Assembly (NCBI GenBank): GCA_016838945.1
Contig: JADLKP010000050.1
Location: forward strand, 1-11,927
Direction of reading: 5' to 3'
DNA from: Methanobrevibacter sp.
Lineage (GTDB): Archaea; Methanobacteriota; Methanobacteria; Methanobacteriales; Methanobacteriaceae
Length of the DNA stretch: 11,927 bases
The notes under the pieces are model-generated. The model saw only the letters and a list, made by a program, of their open reading frames with translations, did no database searches and was not told the origin of the DNA. The position numbers and the translations under genes were made by a program. Each line of letters opens with the position of its first letter. Position 1 is the stretch's first letter. Below are positions 1 to 5,674 of this stretch, in pieces.

Positions 1-128
1 ACTATTTTAAAAAAAAAGACTAATATTATACCGTTTGAATTTTATATTAATTAAAAAAAACTATTTTTGAAAAAAAACTATCTTTATACCGTTTATAATT
101 TAAAAAAAGAGAGAATAATCTAATAAAA
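1..128 (-). repeat. A/T-rich 3' region of the MBL gene with two TTATACCGTTT copies
   Basis: This stretch holds no gene. The 11-mer TTATACCGTTT occurs at 26-36 and 84-94, a 58-base period. Read on the minus strand, which is the transcribed direction of the upstream MBL gene, each copy gives AAACGGTATAA followed shortly by TAGT and a run of eight or nine T. A further poly-T run lies between them. Poly-T tracts terminate archaeal transcription, so tandem terminators are a reasonable reading. What the conserved 11-mer before each tract does is unknown. Confidence 0.5.
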
Positions 129-776
129 TTACATTATTCCCATATTCATACATGACATTTTTACATGTTGATTGCCGTTTTTTACCCAAGGCCCATGTCC
201 TGGAAGCAAGTATTCAACATCCAATTCTTTTAAACGCATCAAAGATTCTTTCATGTCAATTGGACTTCCACCAATATCCATACGACCTACCCCACCATTG
301 GAAAAAATGGTGTCTCCACTAATAAGAATCTCACCATCGTATAATGATATTCCCCCTTTGGTATGTCCGGGAGTGTTTATAACTTCAAAATTAGCTATTT
401 TATCTCCTTCTTCAAGTTCAATATCCACATCATGCTTCCTTACAATTGAACCAAATAAAGAGGAAACTGTCAATTCACTATCCGGATCCCTTAATGCTAT
501 AGCATCCACTTTATGAATGGCAATTTTTGCATTTGGGAAAAAATCATTTCCACCAACATGGTCATAATGACAATGGGTATTCACAATCAAATCTATATCC
601 TCAGGTTCAATTCCAATCTCTCTGATGTGTGAAAATAAGTTTGAATTGCTCTGACCAGTTCCAGTATCCACAAGAATATACTTATATTCTGAATCTGAAT
701 CAGTGTTGTCAATTAAATAAGAATTAGAATCAGCCATTATTCCTTCAATACAATAAACATTATTGATTTTTTCCAT
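129..776 (-). CDS. MBL-fold (metallo-beta-lactamase superfamily) hydrolase, glyoxalase II-like
   Basis: A 215-residue cytoplasmic protein of the metallo-beta-lactamase fold. The metal site is complete: THCHYDH at residues 67-73 (H68, H70, D72, H73), H138 in the PGHT loop, D155 in SGDT and H194 in LPGHG. This is the dinuclear zinc or iron arrangement of glyoxalase II-like hydrolases. The protein is close to the length of a bare MBL core and has no added flavodoxin, rhodanese or RNase module, so it is a single-domain thioesterase- or lactonase-type hydrolase whose substrate cannot be read from sequence. The ATG at 776 is preceded by GTGAT, a match to the archaeal anti-SD, three bases upstream. 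The C-terminus is Met-rich. It stands alone, separated from tRNA-Trp by about 200 A/T-rich bases. Confidence 0.85.
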   Translation of the reverse strand: MEKINNVYCIEGIMADSNSYLIDNTDSDSEYKYILVDTGTGQSNSNLFSHIREIGIEPEDIDLIVNTHCHYDHVGGNDFFPNAKIAIHKVDAIALRDPDSELTVSSLFGSIVRKHDVDIELEEGDKIANFEVINTPGHTKGGISLYDGEILISGDTIFSNGGVGRMDIGGSPIDMKESLMRLKELDVEYLLPGHGPWVKNGNQHVKMSCMNMGIM

Positions 777-847
777 AATATCACTTAATAATTAGTATTT
801 TATTAATAATTTTTAAAAAATAGTAAATAAATTTACCTAAAATAAGC

Positions 848-944
848 TATAAAATATCTAAAATAAAATATAAAATATCTAAAATTGAAAAAAATAATAA
901 AATATGAGTAAATCTACTAAAATAAACTATGAAATAAGTAAAAT
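848..944. repeat. 17-bp direct repeats (21-bp period) with a diverged third copy
   Basis: A perfect 17-mer of the form TATAAAATATCTAAAAT occurs at 848-864 and 869-885, a 21-base period. A diverged copy, reading TATGAAATAAGTAAAAT, lies at 928-944. The second and third copies are both followed by TTGAAAAAA. The repeats lie in the gene-free stretch 777-977, upstream of the MBL gene and downstream of tRNA-Trp. Function is unknown; 21 bp is two helical turns. Confidence 0.6.
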
Positions 945-959
945 TGAAAAAACTAAATA

Positions 960-977
960 AAAAAAGTAAGTAAAAAA
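960..977 (-). terminator. Poly-T terminator after tRNA-Trp
   Basis: On the minus strand the base after the tRNA-Trp discriminator begins T(6)ACTTAC followed by another T run. Oligo-T without a hairpin is the usual archaeal RNA polymerase stop signal after tRNA genes. Confidence 0.6.
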
Positions 978-1133
978 TGGGGTCACAGGGATTTGAACCC
1001 CGATCCTAGGATTTCTCTTGCCTCAGTACTCCAATTGGTCATCACATAACCAATTTATACTGATCATCAGACTACGCGTTTTTCTTCAAAGACAACTGGA
1101 GTCCCAGATGATGCCAGGTTACACCATAACCCC
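978..1133 (-). tRNA. tRNA-Trp (CCA) with an 83-nt intron
   Basis: Reading the minus strand, the acceptor GGGGTTA (1133-1127) pairs with TGACCCC, and the discriminator A73 is at 978. The anticodon loop begins C32-T33-CCA, with the anticodon at 1099-1097, so this is tRNA-Trp. The 3' half of the anticodon stem, TCCTA, only appears after an interruption. Joining G37 (1096) to A38 (1012) gives a 73-nt mature tRNA and an 83-nt intron at 1013-1095. The T arm is CGGGG-TTCAAAT-CCCTG. No CCA is encoded. The intron boundaries are flanked by a bulge-helix-like fold, with CTC (32-34) pairing GAG and a 7-bp inner helix of TTGTCTT with GAGGCAA. That suits the archaeal splicing endonuclease, although the central helix counts three pairs, not the canonical four. 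It is probably co-transcribed with tRNA-Cys. Confidence 0.95.
1013..1095 (-). ncRNA. tRNA-Trp intron carrying a box C/D methylation guide
   Basis: The intron holds box C-like CTGATGA (1070-1064), box C' GTGATGA (1045-1039) and box D CTGA (1026-1023), with GTC/GGC able to close the C/D terminal stem. The guide just upstream of box D, TTGGAGTA (1034-1027), pairs with A31 to A36 of the same transcript plus a G-U at position 37. Its fifth base before box D faces C34, the first anticodon base. By the D+5 rule this predicts 2'-O-methylation of C34. Introns of euryarchaeal tRNA-Trp, best studied in Haloferax volcanii, are known to guide methylation of C34 and U39. I found no convincing D' box or U39 guide here. 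An inverted repeat AATTGGT/ACCAATT (1033-1039, 1049-1055) encloses box C' and could form an alternative fold. Confidence 0.8.
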
Positions 1134-1142
1134 ATACTTATG

Positions 1143-1169
1143 AGATTAACATATTTGATATGTTAACCT
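1143..1169 (-). other. RNA hairpin in the tRNA-Cys/tRNA-Trp spacer
   Basis: An 8-bp perfect inverted repeat, TTAACATA-TTTGA-TATGTTAA, lies at 1146-1166. In the minus-strand RNA the stem extends to 11 pairs (1169-1143 inward) by an A-U, a G-C and a G-U wobble, around a 5-nt loop. The G-U pair makes the fold better as minus-strand RNA than on the other strand, in keeping with an element of the dicistronic tRNA precursor. It starts two bases after the end of tRNA-Cys and ends ten bases before tRNA-Trp. A role in tRNA processing is a guess. Confidence 0.55.
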
Positions 1170-1171
1170 AA

Positions 1172-1243
1172 AGCCAAGAGAGAGATTTGAACTCCCGTGT
1201 AATTGGTCTGCAGCCAACCGCTTCGCCTCTAAGCTATCTTGGC
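1172..1243 (-). tRNA. tRNA-Cys (GCA)
   Basis: The minus strand gives acceptor GCCAAGA pairing with TCTTGGC, discriminator T73 at 1172 (the usual identity base of tRNA-Cys), and anticodon arm GTTGG-CTGCAGA-CCAAT with anticodon GCA. The T loop is TTCAAAT. It is 72 nt long, has no intron and no encoded CCA. It is the first tRNA of a pair with tRNA-Trp, 38 bases downstream. Confidence 0.95.
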
Positions 1244-1280
1244 ATAAATAATAATACAGTATTATAAAGTATGTTTTAAT

Positions 1281-1290
1281 AATATATAAA
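1281..1290 (-). promoter_or_regulatory. Box A (TATA) promoter of the tRNA-Cys/tRNA-Trp unit
   Basis: On the minus strand this reads TTTATATATT, a near-perfect methanogen box A, about 40 bases upstream of the first base of tRNA-Cys. That predicts a start site around 1258-1260 and a short 5' leader. The rest of the 178-base hjc/tRNA-Cys spacer is plain A/T-rich sequence. Confidence 0.6.
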
Positions 1291-1421
1291 CTTATTGTTA
1301 AAATAAAAAATAGTTAAACTAATAAAAATAGACATTGCATTTATAAAATGATTAAAAAATAATAAAGAACAATTAAAATAGAAAAATAAATAGTTTTAAT
1401 TATTTAAAAAAAGAATAAAGA

Positions 1422-1829
1422 TTAAAATTTAACTTGTTTATCAAAACCACAGATTTCATCAATCTCGAATGCTTTTTCTAAACAATAATCCTTTTCTACC
1501 TTATAATTTCCATTCCTAGTCTTTTCTATTAAATCTGGAGATAAGAAAAACCATTTAGTGTATTTGAATTTAACGCCAAGATATGGATTTGCACCGAAAG
1601 TCTCTGAAAACTCAATCAAAGCATCTATTTGAGGATGATCGATATAAATCTTATCCTTAGTAGTTGTCTTTACTTCAATAGCTAAGTAAATCTTGCCATT
1701 ACCTGCAATAACATCTGGCAATGGTTTTTTAGTAGCCCCTCCAGATGCTGGAGCTCTCATAGCAGCAAAATTTCTATCCCATAATTTATGAACTAAATCT
1801 CTTTCTTCCGCTGAACCTTTTTTAGCCAT
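1422..1829 (-). CDS. hjc: Holliday junction resolvase Hjc
   Basis: A 135-residue archaeal Hjc, the dimeric structure-specific nuclease that cuts four-way DNA junctions in recombination and replication-fork repair. The whole chain is the restriction-endonuclease-like core. The N-terminus KGSAEERDLV (4-13) carries the conserved acidic and basic residues E9 and R10. R25 sits in RAPASGG (25-31), and the PD-(D/E)XK metal site is D39 in LPDVIA plus E52 and K54 in IEVKTT. These match the Pyrococcus Hjc catalytic set R10, R25, D33, E46, K48 with a six-residue shift. The C-terminal aromatic stretch KWFF is also typical. The length is normal for the family. The ATG at 1829 follows a weak GCGGG signal. 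It lies on the same strand upstream of tRNA-Cys, but each has its own box A. Confidence 0.93.
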   Translation of the reverse strand: MAKKGSAEERDLVHKLWDRNFAAMRAPASGGATKKPLPDVIAGNGKIYLAIEVKTTTKDKIYIDHPQIDALIEFSETFGANPYLGVKFKYTKWFFLSPDLIEKTRNGNYKVEKDYCLEKAFEIDEICGFDKQVKF

Positions 1830-1879
1830 ATTAAAACCCGCTTTAAATGTAACCTTAATACTTTTAGTTTATTTTTTTA

Positions 1880-1887
1880 TATATAAA
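1880..1887 (-). promoter_or_regulatory. Box A promoter of hjc
   Basis: The minus strand reads TTTATATA, the consensus methanogen box A, followed by a run of A. It lies 50 bases upstream of the hjc ATG, so the predicted leader is about 20-25 bases. The rest of 1888-2043 has no gene. It contains three ATTTGAAA copies (near 1904, 1929 and 1960) and a small GATATT/AATATC inverted repeat at 1958-1975. Confidence 0.6.
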
Positions 1888-2042
1888 TAGAAGCAGTTAG
1901 AGCATTTGAAAAGTAATATTTGTAAAATATTTGAAAAAATTAAAAGATTTTTTGTTAGATATTTGAAAGAATATCAAGAATAGAAATCATTGGAAATCCG
2001 TTAAGATTACAAAATAACAAAGATAAGGTAATTACATTGAAA

Positions 2043-2080
<38 letters not shown>

Positions 2081-2084
2081 TATA

Positions 2085-2111
2085 AAAAAGTTTAAAAAAA
2101 AAGTTTAAAAA
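2085..2111 (-). terminator. Poly-T terminator of the five-tRNA cluster
   Basis: Directly after tRNA-His, the minus strand has successive T runs separated by AAAC, including one of nine T. This is a standard hairpin-independent archaeal terminator and closes the Asn to His tRNA unit. Confidence 0.65.
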
Positions 2112-2187
2112 TGGGGCCGGGGCCGAGATTTGAACCCGAGTCACAGGATCCACAGTCCCGTAGGATGACCGCCTACCCTACCCCGGC
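2112..2187 (-). tRNA. tRNA-His (GTG), with encoded CCA
   Basis: The acceptor GCCGGGG (2187-2181) pairs with CCCCGGC, the discriminator is C73 (2115), and the anticodon arm is CGGGA-CTGTGGA-TCCTG with anticodon GTG. C73 is the tRNA-His identity base. The G-1 base is not encoded (the position is T), so it must be added afterwards. The next three bases are CCA (2114-2112), making this the only tRNA in the window with an encoded CCA tail. It is the last gene of the cluster. Confidence 0.94.
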
Positions 2188-2221
2188 AGTTAAATACCAA
2201 TATAAAAACAAAAAAAGATTA

Positions 2222-2304
2222 TGCGGGAGCAGGGATTCGAACCCTGGTAGACCTGCGTCAACAGGTCCTAAGCCTGTCTCCTTTGGCCGCTCGGACACCC
2301 CCGC
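2222..2304 (-). tRNA. tRNA-Leu (TAG)
   Basis: An 83-nt class II tRNA with a long variable arm. The acceptor is GCGGGGG with CTCCCGC, discriminator A73, and anticodon arm ACAGG-CTTAGGA-CCTGT with anticodon TAG. The variable arm follows CCTGTTGACGCAGG, and the T arm is CAGGG-TTCGAAT-CCCTG. No CCA is encoded. Confidence 0.95.
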
Positions 2305-2352
2305 TGCTAAGAGAGGGAAGGAGATTCCCAAAAATCTTTCAAATATAAAAAA

Positions 2353-2427
2353 TGCTCCGACCGGGATTCGAACCCGAGTCTTCGGCTCGAAAGGCCGAAA
2401 TGATTGGCCGGACTACACCATCGGAGC
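2353..2427 (-). tRNA. tRNA-Glu (TTC)
   Basis: The acceptor GCTCCGA pairs with TCGGAGC, the discriminator is A73, and the anticodon arm is TCGGC-CTTTCGA-GCCGA with anticodon TTC. It is 75 nt, without intron or CCA. In archaea this tRNA is also the template for GatDE-independent glutamate incorporation only, since Gln has its own tRNA. Confidence 0.95.
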
Positions 2428-2462
2428 ATAAAATACGAATGCAATAAAACTTAATTGTGCAA

Positions 2463-2536
2463 TGGGCCCAATGGGATTCGAACCCATGACATCCCGGTTA
2501 TGAGCCGAGCGCTCTACCTGGCTAAGCTATGGGCCC
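2463..2536 (-). tRNA. tRNA (CAU): Ile2 or elongator Met
   Basis: The acceptor GGGCCCA pairs with TGGGCCC, the discriminator is A73, and the anticodon arm is CTCGG-CTCATAA-CCGGG with anticodon CAT. It lacks the three consecutive G-C pairs (29-31 with 39-41) of initiator tRNA, so it is not the initiator. A CAT anticodon can be elongator Met, or Ile2 whose C34 is converted to agmatidine by TiaS. The GGGCCC acceptor resembles archaeal tRNA-Ile genes, so I lean to Ile2, without certainty. It lies only five bases after tRNA-Asn. Confidence 0.88.
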
Positions 2537-2541
2537 AAAAG

Positions 2542-2614
<73 letters not shown>

Positions 2615-2627
2615 ATAATAACCCATG

Positions 2628-2656
2628 CTTGCAAATCAAGTTTTATAAAAAAATAT
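2628..2656 (-). promoter_or_regulatory. Promoter of the five-tRNA cluster
   Basis: The minus strand shows an A/T box (ATATTTTTTTATAAAA, 2656-2641) followed by TTTGCAAG, whose TGC (2633-2631) resembles the methanogen box B initiator. The start would then lie near 2632, about 17 bases before tRNA-Asn. The exact TATA register is ambiguous. Confidence 0.5.
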
Positions 2657-2831
2657 CTGCAATAATACAGTAATAATATGTTGATTAACATAGTATATAA
2701 ATGTTTCTATTAGATAAGTCAGATAAGCATTGCAAACCTAAATATAAAATTCCATATAAATATACATGGATATAACCCTTGCAAAAGATCATTGCAATAA
2801 CCCTATAAAATTATATTTATAAAATTATATT
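2629..2831. repeat. TTGCAA motifs and a 14-bp tandem duplication in the tRNA/radical-SAM spacer
   Basis: The gene-free stretch 2615-2933 has four exact TTGCAA palindromes (2629, 2730, 2779, 2792), and the last two flank AAGATCA. ATAACCCT occurs twice (2772 and 2797). A perfect tandem 14-mer, TATAAAATTATATT, fills 2804-2817 and 2818-2831. A TATA-like AATATATAAG at 2841-2850 is the best candidate promoter for the radical SAM gene, with a leader of about 60 bases. Confidence 0.6.
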
Positions 2832-2933
2832 ACAAAATTTAATATATAAGAATATATTATAAATAAATAAAGGAAATGGAAGATAAAAAGAAATAATTAA
2901 TAATTAAGAAATTAAAGACCAAAGGCGAAAACC

Positions 2934-3929
2934 ATGAACAATATAAACAGCACTGAAACACTTGAATTGATTACAAAAGCCAACGATCTTAGCTTAAAAA
3001 AGGGATATGATGAAATAAGTCTTGAAAGAGCTGTTTTCTTATCATGGTGGTGCGATAAGGGCGATTGCAAATTCTGCTATATGAGCACTCAAAAGAACAA
3101 AATCAAAGATCCGACCAAGGCTAAACGTAGAGTAAACAACATATTGGCAGAAGCTGAAATGTGCAGCAGACTCGGATGGAATATAGAATTCCTCTCTGGA
3201 GGATACAAATCATTTACAACTCAGGAAATCAAATCAATAGCTGAAAACATACACTCAATCACTGGCGATGGAGTATGGCTCAATACCGGAATCACCTCTG
3301 AATTGGAGGAATACGGAACTGAGATAAAAGGCATTACAGGAGCGGTTGAAGCTGCAAATCCAGAGTTTCAAAAGATAGTCTGTCCAAGCAAACCACTTGA
3401 TCAAATAAGTGATATGTTGGATACAGCAGGAGATCTTGGATTCAGGAAAGCAATCACAATAATACTTGGTCTTGGAGAAAGCTTCGAAGATGTGGAATAT
3501 CTAAAGGATTACATTAGGGAACATAAGATTGATAGAGTGATCTTCTATTCCTTAAATCCTCACCCAGAAACCGAATATGTAAACAGCTCCCAACCTGCAT
3601 CATTATATTATGCTAAAGTGGTGTCTACAATAAGGCTTGAATTCCCTGATTTGGAGATAATCTGCGGAACATGGACTGACAATTTAGCAAATATAGGAAT
3701 ACTTATTTTAAGTGGAGCAAATGGAATAACAAAATTCCCTCTCTTCAAGATGTTCGGTACAAAATATGGTAAAAGAGTAGAAGAGGAAGTCAAATGGACT
3801 GGAAGAACCCTTAAGGGAACATTTACCGATAAAAGCAAATTAGGTCCTGAAAAAAGTGAAGTCAGTCCAGAACTTGATCAATACATTAAAAGATACATAA
3901 AAGATTCCTTGAAGAACAAATACAAATAA
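2934..3929 (+). CDS. Radical SAM enzyme, BioB/HmdB-like
   Basis: A 331-residue cytoplasmic radical SAM protein. The [4Fe-4S] motif is C40-X4-C45-X2-C48 in WWCDKGDCKFCYMS, one residue longer than the canonical CX3CX2C. SAM-binding GG is at LSGGY (87-91). Further barrel strands are visible at VWLNTG, AVEAANPE, ILGLGES and YSLNPHPETEY, followed by EIICGTW and a SGANGITKFPLF segment. This order is that of the BioB/HydE/HmdB group, whose members do C-H insertion or cofactor assembly. HmdB, which helps build the iron-guanylylpyridinol cofactor of the methanogen Hmd hydrogenase, uses CX5CX2C, so this is a relative, not a clear HmdB. No HmdA or other cofactor gene is next to it. The substrate is not identifiable. 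The ATG at 2934 has only a weak AAAGGCG signal upstream. The gene is monocistronic by its spacers. Confidence 0.8.
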   Translation: MNNINSTETLELITKANDLSLKKGYDEISLERAVFLSWWCDKGDCKFCYMSTQKNKIKDPTKAKRRVNNILAEAEMCSRLGWNIEFLSGGYKSFTTQEIKSIAENIHSITGDGVWLNTGITSELEEYGTEIKGITGAVEAANPEFQKIVCPSKPLDQISDMLDTAGDLGFRKAITIILGLGESFEDVEYLKDYIREHKIDRVIFYSLNPHPETEYVNSSQPASLYYAKVVSTIRLEFPDLEIICGTWTDNLANIGILILSGANGITKFPLFKMFGTKYGKRVEEEVKWTGRTLKGTFTDKSKLGPEKSEVSPELDQYIKRYIKDSLKNKYK

Positions 3930-3952
3930 GAAATCTAAAAAATACACCAAAA

Positions 3953-4068
3953 ATTCACTATAGAAATACTAATAAAATTCTAAAGTGCACTATAGGAATT
4001 CTATAAGTGCCTATAAAAATTCTATAAGTGCACTATAAAAATTCTATAAAAGCGATATAAAAAATCCA
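3953..4068. repeat. Six degenerate 21-24 bp repeats upstream of gatB
   Basis: Units starting with ATTC (ATCC in the last) begin at 3953, 3977, 3998, 4019, 4041 and 4064, giving periods of 24, 21, 21, 22 and 23. The best units read ATTCTATAAGTGCACTATAAA, with GTGCAC flanked by near-symmetric TATA sequences. The array sits in the 350-base gene-free spacer between the radical SAM stop and gatB. There are no unique spacers between units, so it is not CRISPR. Its function is unknown. Confidence 0.75.
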
Positions 4069-4095
4069 TCCATAATATTCCATATAAAGATAATC

Positions 4096-4189
4096 TTTAT
4101 AAATATAATAGTACATAAATTAACATAATATGAATTTATAGTTAATTAATATAACTTTTCTAACAATTCTTATAGTAACTAATTAGTTA
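4096..4189 (+). promoter_or_regulatory. Candidate gatB promoter and 14-bp palindrome
   Basis: A TATA-like TTTATAAATATA begins near 4096, which would start transcription around 4125 and give a leader of about 140 bases. Inside that leader is a perfect palindrome, TAACTAATTAGTTA (4176-4189), followed by GCTAATTA. It could be an operator or simply A/T symmetry. The rest of the leader up to the SD at 4256 is A/T-rich with no other structure I can support. Confidence 0.35.
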
Positions 4190-4279
4190 GCTAATTATTC
4201 TTATTTAACTAAAATTAATCTAAATTAATTAAAATAAAAAATATTAAAAATCCTTGGAGGGATTAATATAGACGTAAAT

Positions 4280-5635
4280 ATGATGTGTGGACTTGAGATT
4301 CACGTACAGCTTGAAACTGACTCAAAATTATTTTGTAACTGTCCTACAAACTATCAGGAAGCACCAGCAAACACAAATGTTTGCCCCGTATGTTTAAATC
4401 AGCCAGGCGCTAAACCATTTCCAACAAATGAAAAAGCAATTGAAAATGCTTTAATGATTTCATTAATGCTTAACTGTAAAATTGATAAGAACTTTACTTA
4501 TTTCATGAGAAAACACTATGATTATCCTGACTTGCCTTGCGGATATCAGAAAACCTCTGTACCTATAGGTTACGAAGGAGAATTGAATGGTGTCAGAATC
4601 AGAGAAATTCACATGGAAGAAGACCCTGGACAATACAAACCTGATAGAGGTATTGTAGACTTTAACCGTTCTGGAATCCCACTTATCGAGATTGTTACTG
4701 AACCTGATATGCACTCACCGGAAGAAGCTCGTAACTTCTTGAAAGAACTTATTAGAGTATTGGAATACAGCGGTGGAGCTCGTGGAGAAGGAACCATGAG
4801 AGCAGATGTAAACGTTTCCATCAATGGTGGAAACAGAGTGGAAATGAAAAACATCAACTCCATCAAAGGTGCATACAAAGCTTTGAACTTTGAAGTAATC
4901 AGACAAAAAAATCTCTTGAAAAGAGGCCGTGAAGTTAAACAGGAAACCAGAGCTTTCTTAGAATCACAAATGATCACCGTTTCAATGAGGGATAAGGAAA
5001 ATGCAGATGACTACAGATTCATCCCAGATCCTGATTTGCCTCCAATGAAAATCAGCGATGATCAAATCAATAAGGTTCTTGATGTAATGCCTGAAGCACC
5101 ACACAACAAAGTTAAAAGATTTGTGGAAGAATACGGCATTGATGAAGAATCTGCAAAAGTCCTAACATCTGAGCTTGATTTAGCTCAATGTTATGAAGAA
5201 GTTGCTAAAGAAGTTGACCCTAAATTTGCAGCTAAATGGATGAGAGACGAACTTAAAAGGGTATTGACTTACAATAAGCTTGACTTTGCAGACAGTGGAA
5301 TTGTAGCGGATGATTTGATTGAATTATTCACTATGCTCCAAAATAAGGAAATCACCACCAAAGCAGGTCAAAGAATCATTGAACAAATGCCAAACAACAA
5401 ACAAACTCCAAAAGCAATTGCTGAAGAGTTAGGATTGATTGGTGTTGTAAAAGATGATGAAGTAAAAGCTGCAGCAAAACAAGCAGTTGAAGAAAATCCA
5501 AAAGCTGTAGACGATTACCACAATGGTGAAAAAGCTTCATTGAACTTCTTGATGGGCCAAGTAATGAGGTTGACAAAAGGAAAAGCAGACCCAAGAGAAA
5601 CTGTAAAAATCCTTAAGGAATTACTTGAAGAATAA
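4280..5635 (+). CDS. gatB: Asp-tRNA(Asn)/Glu-tRNA(Gln) amidotransferase subunit B
   Basis: A GatB of 451 residues, the kinase and tRNA-binding subunit of the GatCAB amidotransferase. It activates the side-chain carboxylate of Asp on tRNA-Asn with ATP and accepts ammonia channelled from GatA. The cradle domain opens with MMCGLEIHVQL (1-11). Zinc cysteines are C19, C21, C35 and C38 (FCNCP and CPVC). Downstream are HYDYPDLP, the IREIHMEEDPG segment and ADVNVS. The helical and YqeY-like tRNA-binding tail ends in FLMGQVMRLTKGKADP. Length is normal. In archaea GatCAB mainly serves Asn, since GatDE makes Gln-tRNA. The strong SD GGAGGG (4256-4261) is 18 bases from the first ATG, but six bases from an in-frame ATA at 4268, so the true start may be that codon (adding IDVN). 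gatA and gatC are not in the window. Confidence 0.95.
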   Translation: MMCGLEIHVQLETDSKLFCNCPTNYQEAPANTNVCPVCLNQPGAKPFPTNEKAIENALMISLMLNCKIDKNFTYFMRKHYDYPDLPCGYQKTSVPIGYEGELNGVRIREIHMEEDPGQYKPDRGIVDFNRSGIPLIEIVTEPDMHSPEEARNFLKELIRVLEYSGGARGEGTMRADVNVSINGGNRVEMKNINSIKGAYKALNFEVIRQKNLLKRGREVKQETRAFLESQMITVSMRDKENADDYRFIPDPDLPPMKISDDQINKVLDVMPEAPHNKVKRFVEEYGIDEESAKVLTSELDLAQCYEEVAKEVDPKFAAKWMRDELKRVLTYNKLDFADSGIVADDLIELFTMLQNKEITTKAGQRIIEQMPNNKQTPKAIAEELGLIGVVKDDEVKAAAKQAVEENPKAVDDYHNGEKASLNFLMGQVMRLTKGKADPRETVKILKELLEE

Positions 5636-5674
5636 TGAACTGACATTTATAAATTGTATCATAAAGGTGAGATA

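Noticed and set aside
2111..2431. A 106-codon open reading frame on the plus strand with repeated SNPGRP/GIRTRV-like peptides
   Set aside because: It is the antisense reading of the tRNA-His, tRNA-Leu and tRNA-Glu genes; the repeated peptides are the reverse complement of T arms.
2463..2536. Initiator tRNA-Met
   Set aside because: The anticodon stem lacks the three G-C pairs of initiators and the acceptor begins with a G-C pair, not A-U.
2876..2896. Six-codon leader peptide MEDKKK upstream of the radical SAM gene
   Set aside because: It is preceded by AAGGA, but such a short frame in A-rich DNA is expected by chance and shows no attenuator-like structure.
3953..4068. CRISPR-like array
   Set aside because: Units follow each other directly with 21-24 bp period and no unique spacers; no cas genes are present.
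5654..5674. Upstream TTG start for the CBS-ParB protein
   Set aside because: It has no SD, and AAAGGTGA fits the ATG at 5675, where CBS homology soon begins.
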